From Pandoraea fibrosis (GTDB lineage: Bacteria > Pseudomonadota > Gammaproteobacteria > Burkholderiales > Burkholderiaceae): a DNA stretch of 64,000 nucleotides. Below are positions 27,701-36,454 of this stretch, one piece after another. The position numbers and the translations under genes were made by a program. The first letter of the stretch is position 1; every line of letters starts with the position of its first letter. Below the pieces are notes generated by a model that saw only the letters and a list, made by a program, of their open reading frames with translations, was not told the DNA's origin and searched no databases. The stretch covers positions 3,224,001-3,288,000 of the forward strand of contig NZ_CP047385.1 in the NCBI RefSeq assembly GCF_000807775.2. Direction: 5' to 3'.

Positions 27701-30289
27701 ATGATGAAAAGACTGTGGTTTCAGTTGCACTGGTTCTTCGGCATCACCGCCGGTCTGGTGCTGGCAGTGGTCGGGCTCACTGGCGCGCTGCTTTCCTATT
27801 ACGAAGAACTCACCCGGGCGTTCAGTCCCGGCGTGATGACCGTGGCCGTGCGCGACACGCCACCGTTGCCTGTTCCCGAGTTGATTTCGCGGGTGCACGA
27901 GGCGGTGCCGGATCGGCGTATTTTGCTCATGACGGTCACGCGCGCGCCGGAAGACGCCGTCGGTGTGCGCCTGTCAATCGGCGACGGGACACGCGGCGAG
28001 ACGTACTTCGTCGACCCGTACACCGGGCAGATGCTGGGTCGTTCGCAGGCCGACGTCGTGTTCCGCTTCATCATGGACATTCACCGGTTCCTGACGGTGG
28101 ACGGCATTGGCAAGCAGATCACGGCAGCGGCGACGTTGTTGCTGTTCCTTCTGGCGTTGAGCGGCTTGTACTTGCGATGGCCGCGCCGGATCGGCAACTG
28201 GCGCGCCTGGCTCCATATCGACTTCAAGAAGCGTGGCCGGCCGTTCCTCTGGAATCTGCATGCGGTGATCGGCACGGTCGTGCTGGTGCCGTATCTGCTG
28301 TCGGCCACCACGGGACTCTACTGGTCATACGACTGGTGGCGCGGCATGCTGTTCTCGATGGCCGGTGTGCCGCAGCCGGTGCGCAACAAGCCGCCCGCAC
28401 AGCCGAAGATGGCCAGGCAGGGTGAGGGCAAGAAGGCGGCACTGCCGGATCTGGCCTCGACGTCGGCCAACGACATGGGCACGGTGTGGCGAAGCTTCAC
28501 CGCCCGCGTGCCGGATTACACCAAGGTTTATCTGCGTCCGGCGCAAAAGCCGGGCGGATCGCTTCAACTGACGTGGCTCGACACGTCGGTGCCGCATGAA
28601 CGGGCGTTCAGTCGAATGGATGTCGACGCGGCGTCCGGTGAGATCCGCAACGAAGACCGTTACGCGGAGAAAACCACCGGCGGCCAGTTGATGACAAGCA
28701 TCTATGCATTGCATCGTGGCAGCTTCTTCGGTCAGGCCGGCATCATTGTCATGTTGCTCTCGAGCCTGATGATGCCCGTGTTCTTCGTCACCGGCTGGAT
28801 GCTGTATCTGGATCGGCGGAAGAAGAAGCGCGCACTGGCGGCGGCCCGTCCGGTCGCCGTGAAACATGGCGCGCCGGGCCCCGCCGCGACGTCGCTCGCA
28901 GACGAGGGGGTGCTGATCGGCTACGCGAGCCAGAGCGGTGTGGCCGAGGGGCTTGCTTGGCAGACGGCCGGCATGTTGCAGGGGGCCGGCGTGCCCGCGC
29001 AGATCCAGCCGCTGGCGCGTATCGGGCAGGCGCAATTGGGCACCGCCAAGCGGGCATTGTTCATCGTCAGTACATTTGGCGATGGCGAACCGCCCGACAG
29101 CGCACGCCGGTTTGCGCAGCAGTTGATGAATCAGGCGATGGCGCTGCCGACGTTGCGCTTCGCGATGCTGTCGCTCGGGGATAGTCATTACGACCGATTC
29201 TGCGGATTCGGACGCAAGCTCGATGGCTGGCTGCGGGCGCAGGGCGGCGTGGCTGCGTTCGAGCCTATCGAAGTCGACCGGGGCGATCCGGGCGCATGGG
29301 CGAGTTGGCAGGAACGCCTTGGCGAATGGCTCGGCCGTCCGCTGGTGTCGTCGAAGCGCGAAGACGGCCCGCGCTTCCAGTCGTGGCCACTGGCCGAGCG
29401 CGAAGTGCTCAATCCTGGCAGCACCGGTTTGCCGGCCTATCACCTGGCCTTCACCCCGCCGCCGGGCGCGACATGGGTGGCGGGCGATCTGGTCGAGGTG
29501 TTGCCGCGTCATACGGCGGCACGCGTTGAAACTTTCCTTGCGGGGAGTGTCTGGACCGCCGACGTGCGCGTGAGTGCCGCCGCACGCGAGACGACATTGG
29601 GCGACGCGTTGCGCGAACGCGTGTTGCCCGACACGGCGCCGCCGGCAGGGATCGATCTGCAGGATTGGCTGGATCGGCTGGCACCGCTGCCCGAACGCGA
29701 GTATTCGATTGCCTCGACACCGGACGAAGGCCACCTGATGTTGCTTGTGCGACAGACACGCAATCCGGATGGCTCGCTCGGACTCGGCTCCGGCTGGCTC
29801 ACCGACGGCGTGGCGTTGGGCGAGAGCGTGACGATGCGCGTGCGTCCCAACCCCGGCTTCCATGGGCCGTCGCACGCTGGCGGCATGATCCTGATCGGTA
29901 ACGGCACCGGATTGGCCGGGCTGCGCGCGCATCTTGCCGAACGAATTGCGCAGGGGCACGGGCGCAACTGGCTGATTTTCGGTGAACGTCAGGCGTCCCA
30001 TGATCGCTTTTACGACGCGACCTTGCGCGAATGGCAGGCGCAGGGCGGCCTTGCCCGCGTCGATCTCGTGTTCTCGCGCGATCAGGCACAGCGCATCTAC
30101 GTACAGGATCGGGTGCGCAAGGCGGCGCAAGACATTGCAGATTGGGTGGCCGATGGCGCCTCGATCTACGTGTGCGGCAGCCTTGCCGGTATGGCCCCTG
30201 CGGTCGACGCCGCGCTGACCGATGCGATCGGAGCAGACGTTCTGCTCGACCTGTCGGCGCAGGGTCGCTATCGCCGCGACATCTACTAG
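27701..30289 (+). CDS. PepSY membrane protein fused to a flavodoxin/FNR-type reductase (probable ferric-siderophore or sulfite-type reductase)
   Basis: An 862-residue three-part fusion. Residues 1-385 form a PepSY-TM domain with four membrane spans (about 8-33, 140-160, 183-208, 347-370) and histidines in the spans that could bind haem. A flavodoxin domain starts near residue 403 (VLIGYASQSGVAEGL, STFGDGEPPDSA). The C-terminal part (about 570-862) is an FAD/NADPH reductase of the CysJ type (REYSIAS, IGNGTGLAGLRAHL, IYVCGSLAGM). Such proteins move electrons from NADPH across the inner membrane, often to ferric siderophores. The start is one of two adjacent ATGs (27701 or 27704). A Fur-like site lies upstream and a strong terminator follows. 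Confidence 0.88.
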   Translation: MMKRLWFQLHWFFGITAGLVLAVVGLTGALLSYYEELTRAFSPGVMTVAVRDTPPLPVPELISRVHEAVPDRRILLMTVTRAPEDAVGVRLSIGDGTRGETYFVDPYTGQMLGRSQADVVFRFIMDIHRFLTVDGIGKQITAAATLLLFLLALSGLYLRWPRRIGNWRAWLHIDFKKRGRPFLWNLHAVIGTVVLVPYLLSATTGLYWSYDWWRGMLFSMAGVPQPVRNKPPAQPKMARQGEGKKAALPDLASTSANDMGTVWRSFTARVPDYTKVYLRPAQKPGGSLQLTWLDTSVPHERAFSRMDVDAASGEIRNEDRYAEKTTGGQLMTSIYALHRGSFFGQAGIIVMLLSSLMMPVFFVTGWMLYLDRRKKKRALAAARPVAVKHGAPGPAATSLADEGVLIGYASQSGVAEGLAWQTAGMLQGAGVPAQIQPLARIGQAQLGTAKRALFIVSTFGDGEPPDSARRFAQQLMNQAMALPTLRFAMLSLGDSHYDRFCGFGRKLDGWLRAQGGVAAFEPIEVDRGDPGAWASWQERLGEWLGRPLVSSKREDGPRFQSWPLAEREVLNPGSTGLPAYHLAFTPPPGATWVAGDLVEVLPRHTAARVETFLAGSVWTADVRVSAAARETTLGDALRERVLPDTAPPAGIDLQDWLDRLAPLPEREYSIASTPDEGHLMLLVRQTRNPDGSLGLGSGWLTDGVALGESVTMRVRPNPGFHGPSHAGGMILIGNGTGLAGLRAHLAERIAQGHGRNWLIFGERQASHDRFYDATLREWQAQGGLARVDLVFSRDQAQRIYVQDRVRKAAQDIADWVADGASIYVCGSLAGMAPAVDAALTDAIGADVLLDLSAQGRYRRDIY

Positions 30290-30321
30290 ACGTCTGCCGG
30301 CGGTGTGCTAACGTAATGAAC

Positions 30322-30349
30322 AGGGCTCGATGTGAATCGAGCCCTTTTT
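30322..30349 (+). terminator. Rho-independent terminator of the PepSY reductase gene
   Basis: A perfect 9-bp stem (30322-30330 with 30337-30345) with a six-base loop is followed by a run of T. It lies 33 bases after the stop codon and before acyP. Confidence 0.93.
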
Positions 30350-30393
30350 CATCGTGTCGTACATCCATCTACCGATCGCAAGCAGGAGGGGCA

Positions 30394-30678
30394 ATGACGG
30401 CAACGTGGCAGATCGTAGTGCATGGGCTGGTGCAGGGTGTCGGTTATCGCGCAGCGTGTGTGGTCGAGGCGCGCAGGATCGGGCTCAGCGGATGGGTGCG
30501 CAACCGTCGCGACGGCACGGTCGAGGTCATTGCGCAGGGAGAAGCCGCGCAATTGCTGGCGTTATGCGAATGGATGCGGCAGGGACCACCGGGGGCGCAG
30601 GTATCGGCGTGCGATGTCGATAAGGCGTGGGTGGCGGAGTTGCCGCTCACGGGCTTCGAGCAACGCGCAAGCATCTGA
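30394..30678 (+). CDS. acyP: Acylphosphatase
   Basis: A 94-residue enzyme that hydrolyses acyl phosphates. The active-site Arg lies in GLVQGVGYR and the catalytic Asn in WVRNRRDGTVEV. AGGAGG is placed well for the ATG at 30394. The length is typical. It is separated from the previous gene by a terminator, so it has its own promoter or is weakly expressed, and it is convergent with the chemoreceptor gene. Confidence 0.94.
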   Translation: MTATWQIVVHGLVQGVGYRAACVVEARRIGLSGWVRNRRDGTVEVIAQGEAAQLLALCEWMRQGPPGAQVSACDVDKAWVAELPLTGFEQRASI

Positions 30679-30781
30679 CACGACGCCACGGGGCAGGCAT
30701 TGCACGGCATGTCGAGGGCTTGCCGGCATCCGGCGACGCGCTCGTCATGCCGCCGGCGCTGCGTGAGTGGATGCCTGCGGT

Positions 30782-30811
30782 GCCAACCGGCGCGGTGCCG
30801 TACCGGTTGGC
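30782..30811. repeat. 9-bp inverted repeat between acyP and the chemoreceptor gene
   Basis: The arms 30782-30790 and 30803-30811 are perfectly complementary around a 12-base loop. There is no T-run on either side, so if it ends transcription from the two convergent genes it does so without the usual U-tract. Confidence 0.5.
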
Positions 30812-30830
30812 GGGTGATCGTGACGGGGGA

Positions 30831-32474
30831 TCAGGCGGCTAGCGCCAGCGTGCCGGGCGTTGCGTTGTGCGTCATGTCGCCGCTGCTGCCCGCGTGCGAG
30901 TGCGTCGCTTCGTGAGCCGACAGACGGAACAACGCGACCGATTCACGCAGACGTGCTGCCTGTGATTCGAGGGCTGCTGCGGCGGCGGACGCCTCTTCCA
31001 CCAACGCGGCGTTCTGCTGCGTCATCTCGTCCATTTGCGTCACGGCCCGGTTGACCTGCTCGATGCCGCTCGACTGTTCGATGCTCGCGGCCGAAATCTC
31101 GCCCATGATGTCGGTCACGCGTTTGACCGACTGCACCACTTCCTCCATCGTCGCGCCGGCACGCTCGACCAGGCGAGTGCCGGTCTCGACGCGGTTGCCC
31201 GACGCCTCGATCAAGCCCTTGATTTCCTTGGCGGCCGACGCGCTGCGTTGTGCCAGCGTGCGCACTTCGCCAGCCACCACGGCAAAGCCTCGGCCCTGTT
31301 CGCCGGCTCGCGCCGCTTCGACGGCGGCATTAAGCGCCAGGATGTTTGTCTGGAAGGCGATGCCGTCGATGACCGTCAGGATGTCGGTGACCTTTTGCGA
31401 CGCTTCGGCGATACCGCGCATGGTGGTCACGACTTCCTGCACGACTTCGCCACCGCGCGAGGCGGTGTCGGATGCCGTGACCGCCAACTGGCTGGCGGCA
31501 CGGGCATTCTCGGCGTTCTGTTTCACGACGGCGGTCAGCTCTTCCATGCTCGCGGCCGTTTGCTCCAGCGACGAGGCCTGCGATTCGGTGCGTTGCGAGA
31601 GGTCGGCGTTGCCGTCGGCAATCTCGCGGGCGCTTGCGTGAATGGCCTCCGTGCTCTCGCGGACGGTGCCGACGGTGCTGGCGAGACCGTCGCGCATCCG
31701 GCCGAGGGCGCCGAAGAGTTGGCCCATCTCGTTACGCGTGCGTTGCTCGACGCGCTGGCTCAGATCGCCGGCGGCCATGCGCTCGAAGTGCGAGATGACC
31801 TCGCGGATCGGCCGCAGCACGGCGCGCGCGAGCATGGCGCGGCCCCACAGGGCAAGCAGCAGGGCCACAGCCAGCGTGGCGCCCAGGGCGATGCGCATGA
31901 GGTTGTAGCGCTGCTGAGCGGCTTCGAATCGGGTGTTCTGGCGCGCGACCTGAATGTCCTGAAGCTCGCGCAAGGCCGAATCGAGGCCGTTGTAGGCCGA
32001 CGGCGCGACGCGCGCCTGGATCTGGTGAAACCCGGCCACGTCGCCCTGCTTGAGCGCGTTGAGGGCCGGCGTCACGACCTTGTCGAAAAAGGCTCGGCGC
32101 TTTTCGTCGGCCGCCTTGGCCAACTCCGCTTCGTGCGCATCTTCTTTGGGACGTTTCAGATAATCCTTCCAGAGCGCGTCGGACGCCGCGATGTATTGCG
32201 CCCCCCGATTGAGAACTTTTTCCGACTCTTCCGGATTGGCCCCGAGGCTGACATACGAGGCGTAGGTCGCCATCGACAGCCGGGTCCGCAGAATCTGCTC
32301 GCCGGTGCCCTTGAGTTCGGCCAGGGCAGGGGTGTCTTCGGTGGCCATCTTGCTCAGGGAATCATTGCTGGAACTGAGCGCCTGAAGGCCCAGAACGCTA
32401 ACGAGGACGAGTAGTGCACCAAGCAAACCTAGGACCAGTGTCAGGCTGGTCCGAATCGTAATGTTCTTATACAT
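30831..32474 (-). CDS. Methyl-accepting chemotaxis protein
   Basis: A 547-residue receptor. It has a first membrane span (about 11-31), a periplasmic four-helix-bundle type sensor (about 32-190), a second span (about 191-212), a HAMP domain (PIREVISHFERMAAGDLSQRV) and the cytoplasmic coiled-coil signalling domain. The hairpin tip EQGRGFAVVAGEVRTLAQRSA is intact. The C-terminus (THNATPGTLALAA) lacks the NWETF-type pentapeptide that binds CheR/CheB. The ligand is not predictable. It stands alone with no chemotaxis operon nearby, and 272 bases separate it from the divergent hybrid kinase. Confidence 0.95.
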   Translation of the reverse strand: MYKNITIRTSLTLVLGLLGALLVLVSVLGLQALSSSNDSLSKMATEDTPALAELKGTGEQILRTRLSMATYASYVSLGANPEESEKVLNRGAQYIAASDALWKDYLKRPKEDAHEAELAKAADEKRRAFFDKVVTPALNALKQGDVAGFHQIQARVAPSAYNGLDSALRELQDIQVARQNTRFEAAQQRYNLMRIALGATLAVALLLALWGRAMLARAVLRPIREVISHFERMAAGDLSQRVEQRTRNEMGQLFGALGRMRDGLASTVGTVRESTEAIHASAREIADGNADLSQRTESQASSLEQTAASMEELTAVVKQNAENARAASQLAVTASDTASRGGEVVQEVVTTMRGIAEASQKVTDILTVIDGIAFQTNILALNAAVEAARAGEQGRGFAVVAGEVRTLAQRSASAAKEIKGLIEASGNRVETGTRLVERAGATMEEVVQSVKRVTDIMGEISAASIEQSSGIEQVNRAVTQMDEMTQQNAALVEEASAAAAALESQAARLRESVALFRLSAHEATHSHAGSSGDMTHNATPGTLALAA

Positions 32475-32746
32475 ATGGATCGATGGATTGAATGCTCAGG
32501 TCGCGCCGTGAGAGCGTGCGGCCTCCCCGCCAGTCGGAAAGTGCAAGACGGGGCATAGGGATTATCGGCAGATGAGAGGCAGAACTTGAGACAAGTCGGC
32601 CCGGGCGAGTCCGAAAGTGCCGTATCCACGAAAAAAGTTCGGAATTTGCGCAGTCGCAAGCGTCTTGCAAAAGGCCAGACTTGAAGGCTCCTGCAGTTCT
32701 TCAGTACGCCGAAGCGCGTGAATCGTGATGAGGCGTCAACGACGCG

Positions 32747-34408
32747 ATGAATCTCGACAAATCCAATTTCCGGCGCGGTGGCGCCGATGCCGGACGGTAT
32801 GAACCTGATGGGTTGCTGGCAGCGACGTCGCCCGGTTCGCAAGGCGATGTAAGGGGCGGCCGTGAGGACGTCAGCATTTTTCGAATGGCGCTGGTGCATG
32901 AGTTGCGGGCCCCGCTACAGGTGCTGCAAGGGCATCTCGACGCGCTGTGCTGCGGTGCGGGTATCGATGGCAGTCCGGGTGCCATAGGGGGAGAACACGG
33001 CGCAATGGCACCGCGCGAGCGGTTTGGCGCGATGCGCCGCATGCTCGAGGTGGTGGCGGGTGCCGTGGACGACGTGTTGCAACTGGGGCAGGGCGAGGTC
33101 ACGCATCTGCCCCTGCGCGAGGCGGTTTTCGAGGTGCGTGCCTGCCTCGACGAGGAGGTCGACTCGTTTGCGGGCATCGCCCATGCGAAGGGGCTCTTGC
33201 TGGCTTGCCATATCGCCGACGATGTGCCCGTCATGCTGTGGGGTGACGCGACTCGCTTGCGTCAGATGCTGCGAACGCTGCTCGACAATGCGTTGAAGTA
33301 CACGGTTTGCGGTGGCGTCACGGTCAGGGCGTCGTGGGGCGCGGTGAATCCGCCGGATTCGCGTCCGACGGCGCTGCGAGCCACCATGGCCTCGGGGGAG
33401 TTGACGATTGTTGTCAACGACACCGGACCGGGAATTCCGGCGGGTATGGAAAACGCAGTGTTTGCAGCGTTTGCGCGCGCAGATTGTTCGGTGCCCGGCA
33501 CAGGGCTGGGGCTCTGGATCGCCCAGCAATGGGCGCAACGCATGGGCGGCTCGCTGTGCGTGGTGCCTTCGACGTCGGGAGCACGGTTTGAGTTGGCCGT
33601 CCCCTTGGCATTGCCATCGGTAATGCCTGACCCCGGGGAAACGCGTCAGGACGTGCCATGTCCCGCAGTTGCGGACATGACGGTCGCCCGCATTGACGTG
33701 CGTGCGGGGCTGCGCGCGTTAGTGGTCGACGACCATGTGATGAATCGCGCCATTCTTGCGGATCAATTGATGTCGCTCGGGTGCGTCGTCGAGCGGGCGG
33801 AAGATTTGACAGCGGCACTTCTGCAATGGATTTCGCGTGACGTCGATGTCGTGCTCACCGATGTGCAACTCGATGGGGCGAGCGGGCTGACGTTGGCGAA
33901 GACGCTTCACGCTTTGGCGCCGGCGCTCGGCCGTCGGGCGCCTGTCGTGTTTGCCGTGACCGGGTCGGTCGTTGAGGCGCGTGCGGCGCGAGAGGCCGGT
34001 ATCGACGATGTGCTGACGAAACCGGTGTCACGGCAGCGGCTCGCTCAGACGCTGGCGGTACGTTGGCCGAGCCCCGGTCTGGATGGCGCGGAAGGCGATG
34101 CGGAGGGCGAAGGCGCGAAGGAGGTTGTGTCGGGGCCGACGGATGCGCGCCCGAAAGTGACAAGGCCGTCGCTCTTGGACGATCCTTACGCGCGCCGTTT
34201 GATGCGTGAGGAAATGGCCAAGGATCTCGCGCGCTTTCGCCGGTTGATCGCCACGCGTCGCCCTGCCGATCTCGACGCCGCAGAGGCGCTGCTCCATCGC
34301 ATGCGTGGGGCGTGCCGGATGTTCGGGGATCCGGCGCTCACAGCGCGATGCGACCGGCTATCCGAAAAACTGGCAGATTGCCGGAGCGCACCGGGAGATT
34401 ACAGATAA
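32747..34408 (+). CDS. Soluble hybrid histidine kinase (HisKA-HATPase-REC-HPt)
   Basis: A 553-residue cytoplasmic hybrid kinase. There is no membrane span or sensor domain: only about 45 residues precede the H-box (ALVHELRAPLQVLQ). The ATPase N-box LLDNALKY, G1 NDTGPGIP and G2 GTGLGLWIA are present. A receiver follows (ALVVDDH, phospho-acceptor in VVLTDVQLDG, lysine in VLTKPVS, about 323-445). The C-terminal part contains an HPt-like helix with LLHRMRGACRMFG, so all phosphorelay parts but the final regulator are in one chain. No response regulator gene is adjacent. Its end overlaps the convergent HlyIII-type gene by 10 bases. Confidence 0.87.
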   Translation: MNLDKSNFRRGGADAGRYEPDGLLAATSPGSQGDVRGGREDVSIFRMALVHELRAPLQVLQGHLDALCCGAGIDGSPGAIGGEHGAMAPRERFGAMRRMLEVVAGAVDDVLQLGQGEVTHLPLREAVFEVRACLDEEVDSFAGIAHAKGLLLACHIADDVPVMLWGDATRLRQMLRTLLDNALKYTVCGGVTVRASWGAVNPPDSRPTALRATMASGELTIVVNDTGPGIPAGMENAVFAAFARADCSVPGTGLGLWIAQQWAQRMGGSLCVVPSTSGARFELAVPLALPSVMPDPGETRQDVPCPAVADMTVARIDVRAGLRALVVDDHVMNRAILADQLMSLGCVVERAEDLTAALLQWISRDVDVVLTDVQLDGASGLTLAKTLHALAPALGRRAPVVFAVTGSVVEARAAREAGIDDVLTKPVSRQRLAQTLAVRWPSPGLDGAEGDAEGEGAKEVVSGPTDARPKVTRPSLLDDPYARRLMREEMAKDLARFRRLIATRRPADLDAAEALLHRMRGACRMFGDPALTARCDRLSEKLADCRSAPGDYR

Positions 34409-35043
34409 CGACAGACGGCGAGGTAGTGGCAGGCGGTGCCGCCGATGGCGAACAGGTGCCACACGAGATGCCCGAACTTGATGTGGCCGTCGAGCGAATA
34501 GAAGATGGCGCCGACGGTATAGGCGACACCCCCTGCGTAGAGCCATCCTGCGCCGGGGCCCGGGATGGCTGCGAGCACCGGGCCAGCGACCAGTACGGCC
34601 ACCCAGCCCAGACCGATGTACAGCAGGGTGGAGACCAGTGGCCGGTCGAGCAGGCCGAGCGTCTTCGCGATCAGCCCCGCGAGGGCCATCACCCAGACGC
34701 CGGTGAGCAGCGGCACGCCCCACGGATCGTGGAGAATCTTGATCGTGAAGGGCGTGTAGGTCCCGGCGATGAAAAGAAAGATGGCACAGTGGTCGACACG
34801 CATGAACAGCCGTTTCGCGCGGCCATCGGGCAGCCCGTGATACAGCGCGGAGGCCAGATACACGACCACCATCGTGACCGCAAATACGCCGATGCCTATC
34901 TGCTGTATCGTGCTCGGCAAGGGCGGGCGGACCGCCGTGAAAAGGAAGGGGATCGCAGCGAGCGCCGCCAGACAGGCAATGCCGTGACTGACACTATTGG
35001 CGAGTTCCTCGCTGCGAGTTTGTGCACGTGCTATGACTTTCAT
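34399..35043 (-). CDS. HlyIII/PAQR-type seven-span membrane protein
   Basis: A 214-residue hemolysin III family protein with seven hydrophobic spans. Conserved family positions are visible: the N-terminal SHGI, SALYHGLP, DHCAIFLFIAGTYTPF and the C-terminal HLVWHLFA with zinc-type histidines. The family is related to adiponectin receptors and may be a membrane hydrolase or ceramidase-like enzyme; the bacterial role is unproven. It lies 28 bases after the peroxiredoxin gene on the same strand, so the two form a small operon. Confidence 0.9.
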   Translation of the reverse strand: MKVIARAQTRSEELANSVSHGIACLAALAAIPFLFTAVRPPLPSTIQQIGIGVFAVTMVVVYLASALYHGLPDGRAKRLFMRVDHCAIFLFIAGTYTPFTIKILHDPWGVPLLTGVWVMALAGLIAKTLGLLDRPLVSTLLYIGLGWVAVLVAGPVLAAIPGPGAGWLYAGGVAYTVGAIFYSLDGHIKFGHLVWHLFAIGGTACHYLAVCRYL

Positions 35044-35071
35044 GCCGCATCATCCCGTGATTGAACTGCGA

Positions 35072-35629
35072 TCACGCAGGGTGTGCGGCACGCCACTTGC
35101 GGACGGCTTCCATGGTGTTGGCGACGTGCTTGTCCGGATCGAGGCTGACGTAGCTGTAGATCACCTTGCCGTCGGGCGCAATCACGTAGGAGACGCGGTT
35201 GGCGTAGTCGGGTTTGAGCGAGAGCACGGCGTCATAGGCACGCATGATGTGCTGGTCGGTATCGGCCGCCACGGCGAACTTGCTACGGCACTCTGACACG
35301 GAGAACTTGTTGAGCGTATCGATATTGTCGTGAGAGACACCGATGACCGTCGCGCCCATCTCCTTGAATTGGTCGGTCGCTTCGGCGAAGTCGTGGGCTT
35401 CGATCGTGCAGCCCTGGGTGAAGGCCGCCGGATAGAAATACAGCACGACGGGGCCACGCTTGAGCGCATCGGCCAGCGAGAACGTAAATACTTTGCCGCC
35501 GAGCGATGCCTGGGCTGAGAAGTCCGGCGCCGGGGTACCGTTTTTCAGAGCGGCATGCGCGGGGATGAAGCACCAGGCCGTCACGCCGATGATGGCGGCT
35601 GCGGCAGTCAGTCCGAACCAACGTTTCAT
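35072..35629 (-). CDS. Exported BCP/AhpC-type peroxiredoxin
   Basis: A 185-residue thiol peroxidase with a signal peptide (cleavage after AHA, residue 26), so it acts in the periplasm. The peroxidatic site is P67-x3-T71-x2-C74 (PAAFTQGC), the motif of the family, with a second cysteine C114 in SECRSKF that may resolve the sulfenate. GGGAGCC precedes the start at 35629. Most BCP-type enzymes are cytoplasmic, so export is a notable difference. The reductant in the periplasm is unknown. Confidence 0.91.
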   Translation of the reverse strand: MKRWFGLTAAAAIIGVTAWCFIPAHAALKNGTPAPDFSAQASLGGKVFTFSLADALKRGPVVLYFYPAAFTQGCTIEAHDFAEATDQFKEMGATVIGVSHDNIDTLNKFSVSECRSKFAVAADTDQHIMRAYDAVLSLKPDYANRVSYVIAPDGKVIYSYVSLDPDKHVANTMEAVRKWRAAHPA

Positions 35630-35787
35630 GCAAGGCTCCCGTAGTGGATGCTTAAGGATAGAGGCTTGCGAGGGCGCTGTCCAACGTGCGCCAACGACTT
35701 CCACAATGCCGGTTGCGCGACGTCGCTGGCCGGCAAGCGCTCGACAGTCTACTGCCAGCGTGATGACATGGTCTTGTCAGCGTGGCG

Positions 35788-36282
35788 TCATGAGGCGCCG
35801 GGGGAAGCCCCGGTCGTGCCGTCGCCGATCGGCAGCACCGTGGTCGATTTGATTTGCGAGAGCGCAATCATCGAGTTGACCTCCTGCACCATCGGCAACT
35901 GCGAAAGTCGCTCGAAGAAGAAGCGCTCGTAAGCGTCGACATCGCGCGTGACGATGCGTAACAGAAAGTCGACGTTGCCCATGAGTACGTGACACTCCAG
36001 GACTTCCGGGAATTCCTGAATGGCCTTCGAGAATTCCGGTAGCGCGTTGCGGTTGTGTCCGGCCAGTTTCACGTGGGCGAACAACATCACGTTCAACCCG
36101 ACCTTCTTGCGGTCGACCAACGCGACGCGCCGCTCGATGATCCCCTCGGCATCGAGCCGGTCGATGCGACGCCAGCATTGCGACTGGGACAGACCGATGC
36201 GCTCACCGATCTGGGCGGCCGAGAGCGAGGCATCCACCTGAAGAAGTGCGAGAATTTTCTCGTCGAATTCATCAATTTGCAT
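35788..36282 (-). CDS. Lrp/AsnC family transcriptional regulator
   Basis: A 164-residue feast/famine regulator. The N-terminal winged helix (about 5-60; IDEFDEKILALLQVDASLS then SQSQCWRRIDRLDAEGII) is followed by the ligand-binding RAM domain (VLECHVLMGNVDFLLRIVTRD). AGAGGAA is well placed for the ATG at 36282; an in-frame TTG six codons up is less likely. It is divergent from the acetolactate-synthase-type gene across a 172-base AT-rich gap, an arrangement that suggests it controls that gene and itself, with an amino acid as effector. Confidence 0.93.
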   Translation of the reverse strand: MQIDEFDEKILALLQVDASLSAAQIGERIGLSQSQCWRRIDRLDAEGIIERRVALVDRKKVGLNVMLFAHVKLAGHNRNALPEFSKAIQEFPEVLECHVLMGNVDFLLRIVTRDVDAYERFFFERLSQLPMVQEVNSMIALSQIKSTTVLPIGDGTTGASPGAS

Positions 36283-36454
36283 GATTAATTCCTCTATCAA
36301 TTAAAATTTGAATAAATCATGTGAAATTGATGGCATTTTGTCAACGATACGCGAAGCATTTACCGTCGGATGGCCGTAAGCTTGAGGCTTATTAGGCATA
36401 TTTGCCGCAACAATCCGTCCTGGTTGGATGGAATCTGCAGGAAATCACGTACCC
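36283..36454. promoter_or_regulatory. AT-rich divergent promoter region between the Lrp-type regulator and the acetolactate-synthase-type gene
   Basis: The 172-base gap is clearly AT-richer than its surroundings near 36285-36345 (runs such as TTAAAATTTGAATAAATCATG). That is typical for Lrp-family binding, which prefers bent AT-rich DNA. No exact operator can be defined by eye. Confidence 0.55.

Noticed and set aside
28325..30130. Minus-strand open frame of 601 codons opposite the PepSY reductase gene
   Set aside because: The opposite strand has a complete three-domain protein; the antisense product has no recognisable feature.
32441..32899. Minus-strand open frame in the gap between the chemoreceptor and hybrid kinase genes
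   Set aside because: It overlaps the starts of both divergent genes and has no motif; the gap is better read as promoter DNA.
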